DNA from: Hoyosella sp. YIM 151337
GTDB lineage: Bacteria > Actinomycetota > Actinomycetes > Mycobacteriales > Mycobacteriaceae
DNA: 64,000 nucleotides
NCBI RefSeq assembly: GCF_026041215.1
Contig: NZ_JAPEIQ010000019.1
Location: forward strand, 37,678-101,677
Direction: 5' to 3'
A program made the translations under genes and the position numbers. Below the pieces are notes generated by a model that did no database searches, was not told where the DNA came from, and was given only the letters and a program-made list of their open reading frames with translations. Shown in pieces: positions 7,172 to 15,763 of the stretch (positions are counted from its first letter, which is position 1; each line of letters opens with the position of its first letter).

Positions 7172-9742
7172 CTATTTCGCGTCGAACTCGCGCGCTTTGA
7201 GCGCACGTTCCACAACGGCCCGGCCTTCGATCACCATGCGGCGCAATGAGGGCGGATGATCGCCGGCCAGGAAGGCATCAGCCTTGCTGAGTCCGTCCTG
7301 GCTGATCGCCCACGATGGATATAGGCCGACCACAATCGTTTGGGCGACTTCGCTGGTGCGGTTCTTCCAGATGTCGTCGATTACCTCGAAGTAGCGATCG
7401 ACGAACGGGCCAAGCAGTTCGCTCTGGCCTGGTTGTGAGAAGCCCGCGATCATGGCCCGGGTAATCGTGTGGGAAAGGGATGGGTCGCTGACGACCCGGG
7501 ACCATACGAATGCCTTCACAGCCTCCTGTGGGCGCATCGCAGCAGCCTGCGCGCCTTGCCGGGCCCCAGCCGCAGTCGCGTCGCGAGCGATCTCTTCATC
7601 GATGGTCGGTGATTCGGGCCCGTCGCCGTCGACAACGCCAGCTGCTGCGAGGGCCTGAATAACACGCCACCGCAAGTCCGTATCCACATCGAGTCCCCGC
7701 AAGCCCTGCGATTCGGGTGCTTCGCTGAGCAGGGTGGCGAGCACTTGGGTGTGCTGCGGTGACAGCTTCGCGGTCGTCAGCGCGTTGACGAACGCGAGTT
7801 GGTGATCTGAGCCAGCCTCGGCGGTGCGAGCAAGATCGAGCAGCCGGTCCGCGAAATCTGGCCAGCCCGATTCTGCTGCCCATCCTGGCTCTGCGTAAGA
7901 CCCGATTGCAGTTGCGGCTTGCAGCAGCAGACGCTGAACCACTCCGACTTCGGTTTCTGCGCCGATACCCCGCTGGACGAGCGCGACGAAGTCGCGGGCG
8001 CGCATTTCGGCGTTGCGGGTCATTTCCCAGGCGGCCGACCACGCAAGCGTGCGGGGCAGCGGATCCGCGATATCGGCGATGCGGGCGATAAGCGTGGAAA
8101 GGGATTCTTCATCCAGGCGCACCGAGCAGTAAGTGAGGTCGTCGTCGTTGACGAGGATGAACTTCCCGCGCTGGGCACCGACCAGGTCAGGGACATTCGT
8201 GGACTCGCCCTCGATGTCGAGTTCGGCCCTGTTCACGCGGATCAGTTTTCCTGAGCCGTCATCGTCGTAGATGCCGACGGCCAGCCGGTGGATGCGGGTT
8301 TCGCCGGCACCCGGTTCAGCCCCTGATTGGGTGATGCTGAACGATGTGAAAGCGCCTTCGTCATCCACAGTGAATTCTGGCCGCAGGGTGTTCAGCCCCG
8401 TGGTTTTCAGCCACTGGGCTCCCCATCCCGACAGATCCCGGCCGGACGCTGTTTCCAGCGCGCGGAGTAGATCGGCAAAAGTCGCGTTCTTGTAAGCGTG
8501 TTCGCGGAAGTAGGACCGCAATCCCTCCAGGAAACTGTCGAGCCCGACGTAGGCGACTAGCTGCTTCAGAACGCTCGCACCTTTTGCGTACGTGATCCCG
8601 TCGAAGTTCACCTCCACCGCTGCGATATCGGGGATGTCCGCGGCGACCGGATGGGTGGAAGGCAGCTGATCCTGCCGGTATGCCCACGATTTCTCAACGG
8701 TCGCGAATGTGGTCCACGCGTTCGTGTATTCCGTTGCCTCGGCCTGGCATAGGACCGAGGCGAAGGTTGCGAACGACTCGTTCAGCCACAGGTCGTCCCA
8801 CCACTGCATTGTGACGAGGTCACCGAACCACATGTGCGCCATCTCGTGGAGCACGGTCTCCGCGCGTCGTTCGTACAGGTAGCGGGTGACACGGCTGCGA
8901 AACACGTAGTCTTCGAGATAGGTGACGGCCCCGGCGTTCTCCATGGCGCCCGCGTTGAACTCCGGTACGAAGAGCTGATCGTACTTTCCGAACGGATACG
9001 GCAGGCCGAAGTTCTGGTGGTAGAAGCCAAAGCCCTGCTTCGTTTCGGTGAACAGACGGTCCGCATCCATGTGTTCAGCGAGCGAACTCCGGCAATAGAT
9101 GCCGAGCGGTATGACTCCGTGGTCGTCTGAGTACGAGTCTGACCATTTCGCGTAAGGCCCAGCGATGAGGGCCACGAGGTAAGTGCTCATGCGGGGGGTC
9201 GTAGCGAAGGTGCGACGCTGACCGTCCCTGCTGAGTTCCGCTCCGTTCGACACCACTTCCCAGTGCTCGGGCGCAGTGACGGTGACATCGAAAGTTGCCT
9301 TCAGGTCGGGCTGATCGAAACAAGCGAACATACGCTTGGCGTCTGCTGTCTCGAACTGCGAATACAGGTAGACCTCGTCATCGGCAGGGTCGACGAAGCG
9401 GTGCAGCCCTTCACCAGTGTGTGAATATTCGAAGTCAGCGTCTATCACCAGGGTGTTTGTGTCGGCGAGACCTTCAAGCTGAAGTCCTCGGGACTCTTCG
9501 TAATCCGAAATATCGAGGTTGCGCCCGTTGAGGATTGCGCTGTGGATGCTCGGTGAAATGAGATCGATGAAGGTCGACGAGCCGGACTCGGCCGAGAACA
9601 GGACGGTAGTTTCCGTCCGGAATGTTTTTTCGCCGGGTGCGCCTGAGCCGTTCGTGAGGTCGATTTTCAGGGAGTAGTTTTCGACCGAGATAAGCCCGGC
9701 GCGGGTGTGCGCCTGTTCGCGGGTCAGGTTAGGTGCAGCCAC
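7172..9742 (-). CDS. pepN: Aminopeptidase N, M1 family
   Basis: This 856-residue zinc metallopeptidase removes N-terminal residues from peptides in the cytoplasm. All key motifs are intact: GAMEN at residues 265-269 for the substrate N-terminus, and the zinc motif HEMAH (299-303) with the third ligand Glu322 in WLNESFA. The C-terminal half is the ERAP1-type helical domain. The start is GTG 9742, with AGAAGG-like sequence upstream. It converges on the DUF5130 gene across a strong hairpin. The gene corresponds to Rv2467 and lies in the same neighbourhood. Confidence 0.97.
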   Translation of the reverse strand: MAAPNLTREQAHTRAGLISVENYSLKIDLTNGSGAPGEKTFRTETTVLFSAESGSSTFIDLISPSIHSAILNGRNLDISDYEESRGLQLEGLADTNTLVIDADFEYSHTGEGLHRFVDPADDEVYLYSQFETADAKRMFACFDQPDLKATFDVTVTAPEHWEVVSNGAELSRDGQRRTFATTPRMSTYLVALIAGPYAKWSDSYSDDHGVIPLGIYCRSSLAEHMDADRLFTETKQGFGFYHQNFGLPYPFGKYDQLFVPEFNAGAMENAGAVTYLEDYVFRSRVTRYLYERRAETVLHEMAHMWFGDLVTMQWWDDLWLNESFATFASVLCQAEATEYTNAWTTFATVEKSWAYRQDQLPSTHPVAADIPDIAAVEVNFDGITYAKGASVLKQLVAYVGLDSFLEGLRSYFREHAYKNATFADLLRALETASGRDLSGWGAQWLKTTGLNTLRPEFTVDDEGAFTSFSITQSGAEPGAGETRIHRLAVGIYDDDGSGKLIRVNRAELDIEGESTNVPDLVGAQRGKFILVNDDDLTYCSVRLDEESLSTLIARIADIADPLPRTLAWSAAWEMTRNAEMRARDFVALVQRGIGAETEVGVVQRLLLQAATAIGSYAEPGWAAESGWPDFADRLLDLARTAEAGSDHQLAFVNALTTAKLSPQHTQVLATLLSEAPESQGLRGLDVDTDLRWRVIQALAAAGVVDGDGPESPTIDEEIARDATAAGARQGAQAAAMRPQEAVKAFVWSRVVSDPSLSHTITRAMIAGFSQPGQSELLGPFVDRYFEVIDDIWKNRTSEVAQTIVVGLYPSWAISQDGLSKADAFLAGDHPPSLRRMVIEGRAVVERALKAREFDAK

Positions 9743-9892
9743 GTGGAGTGCCTTCTCTTGTTGGGGGCGGTAATCGCAATGCTCATCCCATCATGCTCCG
9801 CAGCCCGGCCTGTAGCACGCCGATGGTGCGGGCGTGGCGTCCCGCGCGCCCTGAGACCCTAAACGGTGATCGTTTTCGGTAAGGTTAGTGGA

Positions 9893-10720
9893 GTGAGTGC
9901 CCCAGACCTTGCCAAGACGTTCAATGCTGCAGGTGCGGACTTCGAGCGCGTAACTCCGCTCGTGTGGGGCCCTGCCGCGCAGGTTCTCGTCCACCAGCTG
10001 GCAGTGCAGCCCGGCGACCACGTGCTCGACGTATGCGCGGGGACCGGCGCTTCAGCGCTGGCCGCAGCGCTCGCGGCGGGCCCGTCCGGTGGTGTGCGCG
10101 CGCTCGATCTTGCGCGTGAACTGCTCGCTGTGGGCCAGGGGATCGCTGAAACGCGCGGCCTCCGCAATGTTGTCTTCGAAGAAGCTGACGTCACGTCGTG
10201 GCAGCCGTCGCGGGCAGCGTACGACGCATTGGCCTGCTCCTACGGAGTCTTCTTCCTCCCCGACATGGACGAGCAGGTAGAACGTCTGCTCGGATTCCTT
10301 CGCCCGGACGGCCGGGCAGGCTTCACAGTGTGGTTGCACGGCGCGCTGGAAGACTATGCCGTCGCGTTTGGCGATGCGCTGAAACATGTCACCGGTGCGG
10401 AAGGCCCCGCGCGCAGGCCGGTCTGGGAGGACAATATCGTTCGCATCAACCAGCGAGAAAGCCTCACAGCGTGGCTGCACGAGCGGGGTCTCGTGGATGT
10501 TTCGGTGACGGTGCTTTCCAGCCACATTCCGGTCACCGAGACGTTCGCGTGGGACTTCGTGCGCGGTAGCGGAATGCGCGGCGCTCTGCTGGCGCTCCAG
10601 CCCGAAGTGGTGACCGCCGTGCGGGAAGAGTTCCTCGCCATGCTCGGGCGCCGGGGCATCACCATGGTCGACGCGTCGACGCTTGTGGCCACCGGGCGGC
10701 GTCCCTCGTGCCGTGGATGA
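9893..10720 (+). CDS. Class I SAM-dependent methyltransferase
   Basis: This roughly 275-residue protein has the Rossmann-fold methyltransferase motif I as VLDVCAGTGASALAAA, an acidic motif II segment (VRALDLARELL) and YDALACSYGVFFLPDMDEQV around the motif IV position, in the style of the UbiE/BioC group. The GTG at 9893 is preferred, with AAGG eight bases upstream; GTG 9866 would add nine residues. The methyl acceptor is unknown. It is divergent from pepN and stands alone, followed by about 300 bases without a gene. Confidence 0.8.
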   Translation: MSAPDLAKTFNAAGADFERVTPLVWGPAAQVLVHQLAVQPGDHVLDVCAGTGASALAAALAAGPSGGVRALDLARELLAVGQGIAETRGLRNVVFEEADVTSWQPSRAAYDALACSYGVFFLPDMDEQVERLLGFLRPDGRAGFTVWLHGALEDYAVAFGDALKHVTGAEGPARRPVWEDNIVRINQRESLTAWLHERGLVDVSVTVLSSHIPVTETFAWDFVRGSGMRGALLALQPEVVTAVREEFLAMLGRRGITMVDASTLVATGRRPSCRG

Positions 10721-10977
10721 GCAAATCAGGAACACCCCGCCCAATCGGGCAAAATCGCACGGAAACGGTGAATCTGCTCACTGGACGGCGGTTTAACTGC
10801 GAAACTGGTAACGATTCGCTATGGACGGGCGAATAACTGCTAGGAGCGCACCGCGTGGCGATCCACCGCGACCGAGGGGTGTCTACATCCCGTATGTAGC
10901 CGGCGGTGATCGTGCAGTGGCTAGCGCTGCCCTTGCCGGGCGGCGCGGGGGCCATGACCTGGTGCGAGGCGGGCTAG
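10721..10977. other. Intergenic region without recognised gene
   Basis: Nothing gene-like is supported here. The short reading frames on both strands lack ribosome sites and family resemblance. The stretch leads into the hairpin at 10978-11014. Confidence 0.5.
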
Positions 10978-11014
10978 ACGGTTGCGGGATCTCCCAGTGA
11001 GGTCCCGCAACCGT
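10978..11014. terminator. Hairpin between convergent genes
   Basis: The arms ACGGTTGCGGGA (10978-10989) and TCCCGCAACCGT (11003-11014) pair perfectly over 12 bases around a 13-base loop. It follows the stop of the TetR gene (minus strand, 11028) and lies downstream of the methyltransferase gene. No T-run is present, so it is a likely but not certain terminator. Confidence 0.6.
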
Positions 11015-11027
11015 TATAGAGGCAAGA

Positions 11028-11717
11028 TCAGCGCACGACCTCCTCCGGCGCGAGCATCGTATTCAGGGTCTGGTGCGACTCTTTGTGCAAAACGTCCCAG
11101 TCGCCGTGCCACCCGAGCGCCCGAACGATCGAGTTTGCGGTGCGAAACGGTTCGTTTCGCGCGCCACGACCGTCCCAGCGCATGTTCACGAGCGTCTCGA
11201 CGAGTCGCAGCGGCAGATCCTCATCGGCCGCTGCTGCGGCCGTGGTCTCTGCACCACTCGCCATGACAACGTCGGCTGCCCAGGTCCGGTACACGTCGCG
11301 CAACTCTTCGCGGCTCTCGATGAATGGTGCGAAGCGTTCAGCGCGCAATTCGGGCAGCAGGTACAGCGCTCCGATATTCCATCGGCTGTTCCACAGCTGG
11401 ATCCCGTCAAACCACGCGAGCGCGTGCAAGCGTGTGGCGGGGTCGTCTACCGCACGGCGAACCGCGGCGGCAGCTTCAAGCGTTCCAGTCACGGTACCGC
11501 TCAGCAGCGCCTCGAGGATGTCGTCCTTCGTCCCGAAATAGTGGTAGATCGTCGCCTGCCGGACCCCCACCGCGTTGGCGATGGTGCGCGTGGATGTCGA
11601 TGCGTAGCCCTGGGTGGTGAATAGTTCCGCGGACGCATCGAGAATTTCTTCGCGCGCCGTCTCACCAGGGCGCCGTCGCTGGGACGAACGGGGACGCCCT
11701 GCTCCTTGCGTTGTCAC
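11028..11717 (-). CDS. TetR family transcriptional regulator
   Basis: This 229-residue regulator starts with a basic Arg-rich tail and a TetR DNA-binding domain: REEILDASAELFTTQGYAST, then the recognition helix in IANAVGVRQATIYHYFGTKDDI. The C-terminal ligand domain (from about residue 75) is not similar to anything I can name. It is monocistronic; the nearest same-strand gene is the symporter at 13120, which is separated by a plus-strand gene. The ligand and targets are unknown. The paired palindromes at 14658 and 14873 are possible targets of some regulator, but nothing ties them to this one. Confidence 0.88.
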   Translation of the reverse strand: MTTQGAGRPRSSQRRRPGETAREEILDASAELFTTQGYASTSTRTIANAVGVRQATIYHYFGTKDDILEALLSGTVTGTLEAAAAVRRAVDDPATRLHALAWFDGIQLWNSRWNIGALYLLPELRAERFAPFIESREELRDVYRTWAADVVMASGAETTAAAAADEDLPLRLVETLVNMRWDGRGARNEPFRTANSIVRALGWHGDWDVLHKESHQTLNTMLAPEEVVR

Positions 11718-12170
11718 CTCACCATCTTGTCAGGTGTCGCGCGATGGAGCAGGACTCCGTGGTGTCTGCGTCTGCGCCGCGCAGGAGTTCTTGATGGGGC
11801 CCTGGCCAGGTGCCGCCCGGTATTCCGGCGTTTGCGGAGCTTCGCGGCCTCGCAGCGAGCCTCTTCCGGTCAGTTTCGGCCGGTCATACAGCCGGCCCAG
11901 ACCTCACTCGCGGAAGGACTGGTTCCAGACCCGCGACCCAGGGCTGGACCCCGATCCCTCACCACTGGACCACACTCGTTGACGCGCGACTCAGAGGTGA
12001 CCCACGGGCACGACTGATCCGGCACGCACCGTGGGGTGGTGGCAGTCGCGAGAATTGCGGCTGGGGTGTCTTTTTTTCCCCTTAGGGTTGGTGTCGCGAA
12101 TTTCGCCCATAACGGATTCTTGAGGCACAGCAAGCAAACAGCATCACTCGAATCCAGGGAGACCTGCCAC
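11718..12170. other. Long intergenic region between divergent TetR and secreted-protein genes
   Basis: No gene is supported. A loose inverted repeat, CACCT (11716-11720) and AGGTG about 12 bases later, lies at the TetR start and could be an autoregulatory site. A run of seven T lies at 12071-12077 but is not preceded by a stem. The ribosome site AGGGAGA at 12156-12162 belongs to the following gene. Confidence 0.4.
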
Positions 12171-12767
12171 ATGCCATCATCTGCTATGAAACGTGTCGCC
12201 GCGGCCGCCTCAATCGCGGCCGCAACAGGGCTCGCGGTCGCCGCTGGACCAGCAACGGGAAACGCTGCCGTGATCGACGGATACGCCACCACCAGCGTGG
12301 ACGGGTACACGATCACGATCACGTTCCACAATGTTCATGGGTACACCACAGACGGCGACCAGGTCACATTGTCCAACAACATCGCGTGCGGCACCTTTGT
12401 CAACCCGACAAGCGGGAGCGCGTTCAGTCTGGGAACCACAAACATCGATTTCGCCACCATGAGCGGAGCCACGTCGTTCACCGGCCAGCCCGGCATCACC
12501 TATTACTTCACCGCGGCTTGCACCGATGGTGACGGCAACCTCTCCATCCCGGTCGACCCGAATCCTGTCGCTCTGGCTGCAGAAGCTGAGTACGAGGACA
12601 ATTACCACGACGACTATCAGGATGCGGAAAATCACGACGATTACGTCAATGACGACGCAGGCCACGGCAAGAAAAAACGCCACGGCTGGGGCCAGTGGAC
12701 CAACGACCGGGAAGACTCTAAAGGAACCTCTTACGCTCGATCAGTTCTCGACCGGATCTTCGGTTAA
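12171..12767 (+). CDS. Secreted protein of unknown function with acidic/His/Tyr tail
   Basis: This 198-residue protein has a Sec-type signal peptide (about residues 1-32: MKR, Ala-rich core, likely cleavage near GNAA-VIDG). The mature domain (about 33-135) is rich in Thr, Gly and beta-type residues. The last 60 residues form a highly polar tail with YEDNYHDDYQDAENHDDYV, then GKKKRHGWGQW. The start is ATG 12171 with AGGGAGA eight bases upstream; the open frame reaches further back without support. I do not recognise a family. The tail could bind metal or another surface component, which is inference. A 19-bp-stem hairpin follows downstream. Confidence 0.65.
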   Translation: MPSSAMKRVAAAASIAAATGLAVAAGPATGNAAVIDGYATTSVDGYTITITFHNVHGYTTDGDQVTLSNNIACGTFVNPTSGSAFSLGTTNIDFATMSGATSFTGQPGITYYFTAACTDGDGNLSIPVDPNPVALAAEAEYEDNYHDDYQDAENHDDYVNDDAGHGKKKRHGWGQWTNDREDSKGTSYARSVLDRIFG

Positions 12768-13032
12768 CCGGCTGCTCGCGCGCGGTGCGCTGCGCGCCCT
12801 TCGGCTGCACCCGGCGCTGTCGGATGAGCTGGCGTCGCTGCGGTTTGGTCCCCTCGCCCGCGCTTCGGCAACGCGCTCCAGCAACGGCACCGGGCACGGA
12901 CGCACACCCTGGGTCCTGCGAAGGTGCTCGCTCGCAATACCTTGCCAGTACACCCGGCCTGCACCCAGCTGCGCCCACCGCCACCGCCACCGCCAGCGCG
13001 GCCGCCACCTGAGCGGGAACGAAACCTAACCA

Positions 13033-13082
13033 CCTGAGGACCTGGATCTCCAGAAACCGCGCAGGAGATCCAGGTCCTCAGG
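13033..13082 (+). terminator. Hairpin terminator with 19-bp perfect stem
   Basis: The arms at 13033-13051 and 13064-13082 are perfectly complementary over 19 bases around a 12-base loop and are followed on the plus strand by TTTCTTC. It sits between the secreted-protein gene (plus) and the converging symporter gene (minus, ends 13120). The 265 bases between 12768 and 13032 hold nothing else that I can support. Confidence 0.8.
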
Positions 13083-13119
13083 TTTCTTCGGCGGTTGGAC
13101 CGGAGACCGTCTGCGCCGC

Positions 13120-14580
13120 TTAGACCCGGACCGGCTCGGGGCGCTGCACTGCGTGCGGTGCGGGCAGCGTGGTCATGGTGCGCGATGCACCAGCGACCGC
13201 AACATAGGCGATGAGCGAGACGAGTGCTGCGAGGAACGTTGACCACCCATCCATCGCTTCTGGGACCAGGTTGTTCGGTATGAACAGCAGAGTGTTCTCT
13301 ACGCCGTAGACGGTCGGCGTGGTGATGAAGAAGAACACGCGAACGGCGACGCCGCTGATTATCGCTGCGAGCGCTGCGGCCGTGCCCCCGCGTGACCAGT
13401 AGAGCCCCAAGATGAACGGGACGACGAGTCCGGCCAGGAGCAAGTCAAACGTCAGCGTCAGCAGGATGCCCGTCTGGGGGATCCGCAACGCAAAGAACGC
13501 ACCCAGCAGCGCCATCGGCACCATGGCGAGCCGGGTCGCGTTCATCGAACTCGCCGTACGCTCGTCGAGCCGGAGAATGTTCTTGACGATCACCGTCGCG
13601 GTGCTGAGCAGCACGCCGCTTGCAGTGGTCAGTGAGGCCGCTACCAGGCCCGACAGCACGAGTATCGCCAGCCAGGTCGGAGCGTAGTCGCCGAGCAGGG
13701 CGAAAAGGACCGGTCCTTGGGATTCTGGGCCGATGATCGAGACCGCGGCCAATGCTACGAGCGAGAACGGTATGCACAGCGCGAGAATCAGCGCGGCGCC
13801 CCCGAAGCACGCCCGCTGGGCGGTGCGTGGGCAGCGGGCGGAGAAAATGCGCTGCATCAGGTCGATGGCTACGAGATTGCCGAGCGCTAGAGCGGTGATC
13901 GTGGCCCAGTTGAGGACGGCACCTTCCTCCGCATTGGTGAGCTGACCGAGTGCGAGCGGGCCCATGCCTTCCGGCGCGGAAAAACCGTGTGTGAAGGTCA
14001 TCCACGTCATCAGGGCGATGACTCCGAAGATGTTGAGAATGATCATCCCGACACCGACGTATGTGCTGGAGAACATGCCGCCCGCGATCGTGTAGGCGAG
14101 CACGAACGGCACAGCGATCAGAATGGACGTGGAGTACGGAATCCCAGCGAAACGGTCGAGCAGGAACCCGATCGCGACGAGATTTCCGGCAAGCAAGATG
14201 CCGAAAGCAGACACGGTGAGGGCCGACGCGGGAAGCTCAACGCTGCGGCCAAATCGTCTCTCGAAGTACTCAGGCAGGGTGACGACGCGGATTTCGCGCA
14301 TCCGCTTAGCAAAGAACAGGCCAGCGATGATGAGGCAAGCGGCGAGGCCGATGGGCAGAGCGGCGCCGGCCCAGAATCCGAAGTCAGCGGTGAGGTCAGT
14401 GTTGCCGAGGGTGCCGTTGGAATCGATGGCTTGCGAAGCGAGAACGATCGCGACGAGCGGAATGGAAAGCGACCGTCCAGCGAGAAGGTAGTTTGCGCTC
14501 TGGCCGTGCACGCGCTTCGCGGCGTAGAGACCTGCCGCAAGCAGTGCGAGCACGCTCAGCGTGACGCCGAAGAGAATCAT
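13120..14580 (-). CDS. Sodium:solute symporter (SSS family)
   Basis: This 486-residue integral membrane protein belongs to the sodium/solute symporter family, with about 13 membrane segments. Typical features are the N-terminal segment followed by YLLAGRSLS, the LPEYFERRFG motif after the third segment, and long runs such as LAILVLSGLVAASLTTASGV. The start is ATG 14580, with GGAGG at 14587-14591 on the minus strand; the longer frame adds 25 unlikely residues. It is divergent from the DUF1989/carboxylase operon and each side has a related palindrome, so it may import the substrate of that pathway (urea, guanidine or a related compound). That link is inference. Confidence 0.88.
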   Translation of the reverse strand: MILFGVTLSVLALLAAGLYAAKRVHGQSANYLLAGRSLSIPLVAIVLASQAIDSNGTLGNTDLTADFGFWAGAALPIGLAACLIIAGLFFAKRMREIRVVTLPEYFERRFGRSVELPASALTVSAFGILLAGNLVAIGFLLDRFAGIPYSTSILIAVPFVLAYTIAGGMFSSTYVGVGMIILNIFGVIALMTWMTFTHGFSAPEGMGPLALGQLTNAEEGAVLNWATITALALGNLVAIDLMQRIFSARCPRTAQRACFGGAALILALCIPFSLVALAAVSIIGPESQGPVLFALLGDYAPTWLAILVLSGLVAASLTTASGVLLSTATVIVKNILRLDERTASSMNATRLAMVPMALLGAFFALRIPQTGILLTLTFDLLLAGLVVPFILGLYWSRGGTAAALAAIISGVAVRVFFFITTPTVYGVENTLLFIPNNLVPEAMDGWSTFLAALVSLIAYVAVAGASRTMTTLPAPHAVQRPEPVRV

Positions 14581-14657
14581 GTGAAGCCTCCACGGAGGTA
14601 GATGTCGGGAGCGTGGGGCGGGCGGCGATGCCCCAGGTGCAGGCGAATCACGCACTA

Positions 14658-14673
14658 CCTGTCACTTGACAGG
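14658..14673. promoter_or_regulatory. Perfect 16-bp palindrome, candidate operator (symporter side)
   Basis: CCTGTCACTTGACAGG is a perfect inverted repeat with 7-base arms. It lies 78 bases upstream of the symporter ATG. A related palindrome at 14873-14888 lies 31 bases before the DUF1989 gene, and a half-site CCTGTCA occurs at 14798-14804. The arrangement suggests one regulator for both divergent units. Confidence 0.6.
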
Positions 14674-14872
14674 AACCTACGACTGGCGGCGCCGCGAATG
14701 GTTTCGGAACCGTTAACCTTCCGTAAAGCGGATCCCTCAAACGAGAAACAAAACCGCAGCTCATGACCGGTGCGGGGTGCGAAACGAACTGGCAACACCT
14801 GTCATGCAGCGTTAACACCGACGGCCCTGCGAGTTACGCGACCGTCACCTCCCGTACTGCAGAATCAGGAAA

Positions 14873-14888
14873 CCTATCAACTGACAGA
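14873..14888. promoter_or_regulatory. Imperfect palindrome, candidate operator (carboxylase-operon side)
   Basis: CCTATCAACTGACAGA matches the palindrome at 14658-14673 at 12 of 16 positions. It ends 31 bases before the ATG of the first DUF1989 gene, a position suited to repression. No guanidine or other riboswitch was recognised in the 14581-14919 region. Confidence 0.5.
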
Positions 14889-14919
14889 TATTTGCTGAGG
14901 TTTCTTAACGGGAGGACCC

Positions 14920-15753
14920 ATGACAGCAGCCACTGCGACAACGAAAGCGGCGCGCGCGCATGCGCGAGCCCAGGCTGGCGCGGTCACTGACTCGATGCCA
15001 TACGTCCCGGCGAGCACCTGGCCGGCGCCGCCAGCCGGCGTGCACGATCTCGTGTGGGCCGAAACGGTGGCTGGCGGCCGGTACACGTCAAAGGTGCTCG
15101 CGCGCGGGACCCGTGTGCGCTTTACTGACGTCGCCGGCAACGCATGCGCACACCTGCTGCTGTTCAGCGCAGACCAGCCCTGGGAGCGGCTCAATGCCGC
15201 AGACACTGTGAAGGTGCCGTGGCAGGCGTACCTGCGCACTGGGCACCCACTGCTGACGGATCAGGGCCGAATTATGGCGACGGTCATGGAAGACACGTCG
15301 GGCAAGCACGACCTGCTCTGCGGGACAACGACCCTGGCTTCCAACACCGAGAAGTACGGGGACGGTTCACTGCACGGCCCCGCGCCCGCTGGCTTTGAGA
15401 TGTTTACCGTAGCCGCGGCGAAGCACGGACTCACCGTGCGCGATCTGCCACCGTCGATCTCGCTCTTCCACGGCATTCACGTCGCCGAGGATGGCGCCCT
15501 CGTCAGCGACGGTACGGCGGGGCCGGGTGCGTCGGTCGACCTCCTGCTTCACATGTCCGCGACCGTGCTCGTCGCCAACACCGCGCATCGGCTTGACCCC
15601 GCTCCCGACTTCACAACAACGGCGCTGAACGTGCTCGCGTGGGACTCGCGCGAGGCACTCGATGAACCCAGCCTGCTTCCGTGCACCGATCCCGAGTACC
15701 TGCGGGCCATCGCCAACACCGAGGACTACATCGCCGCGCGCGGCAAGAAATAA
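14920..15753 (+). CDS. DUF1989 protein, urea carboxylase-associated / probable carboxyguanidine deiminase subunit
   Basis: This 277-residue cytoplasmic protein belongs to the DUF1989 family, found in pairs next to urea-carboxylase-like enzymes. Published work on bacterial guanidine use identified such pairs as subunits of a carboxyguanidine deiminase. Family patterns are DVAGNACAHLLLFSADQPWERLNAADTV read in parts, TSGKHDLLCGTTT and a C-terminal TALNVLAWDS. It starts at ATG 14920 with GGAGG at 14911-14915. The second DUF1989 gene follows after 10 bases and the carboxylase gene after that, giving a three-gene operon. A palindrome just upstream suggests local repression. Confidence 0.82.
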   Translation: MTAATATTKAARAHARAQAGAVTDSMPYVPASTWPAPPAGVHDLVWAETVAGGRYTSKVLARGTRVRFTDVAGNACAHLLLFSADQPWERLNAADTVKVPWQAYLRTGHPLLTDQGRIMATVMEDTSGKHDLLCGTTTLASNTEKYGDGSLHGPAPAGFEMFTVAAAKHGLTVRDLPPSISLFHGIHVAEDGALVSDGTAGPGASVDLLLHMSATVLVANTAHRLDPAPDFTTTALNVLAWDSREALDEPSLLPCTDPEYLRAIANTEDYIAARGKK

Positions 15754-15763
15754 GGAGCCCGGC

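Noticed and set aside
12063..12081. GGGG, T-run and CCCC at 12063-12081 as a terminator
   Set aside because: The T-run lies inside the loop rather than after a stem, so it is not a factor-independent terminator.
12768..13032. Possible small gene overlapping and following the secreted-protein gene in another frame
   Set aside because: The frame shares most of its length with the secreted-protein gene, has no ribosome site and gives an Arg/His-rich nonsense tail.
14581..14919. Guanidine riboswitch (classes I-III) upstream of the DUF1989/carboxylase genes
   Set aside because: None of the conserved class motifs was recognised; only palindromes and a ribosome site were seen.
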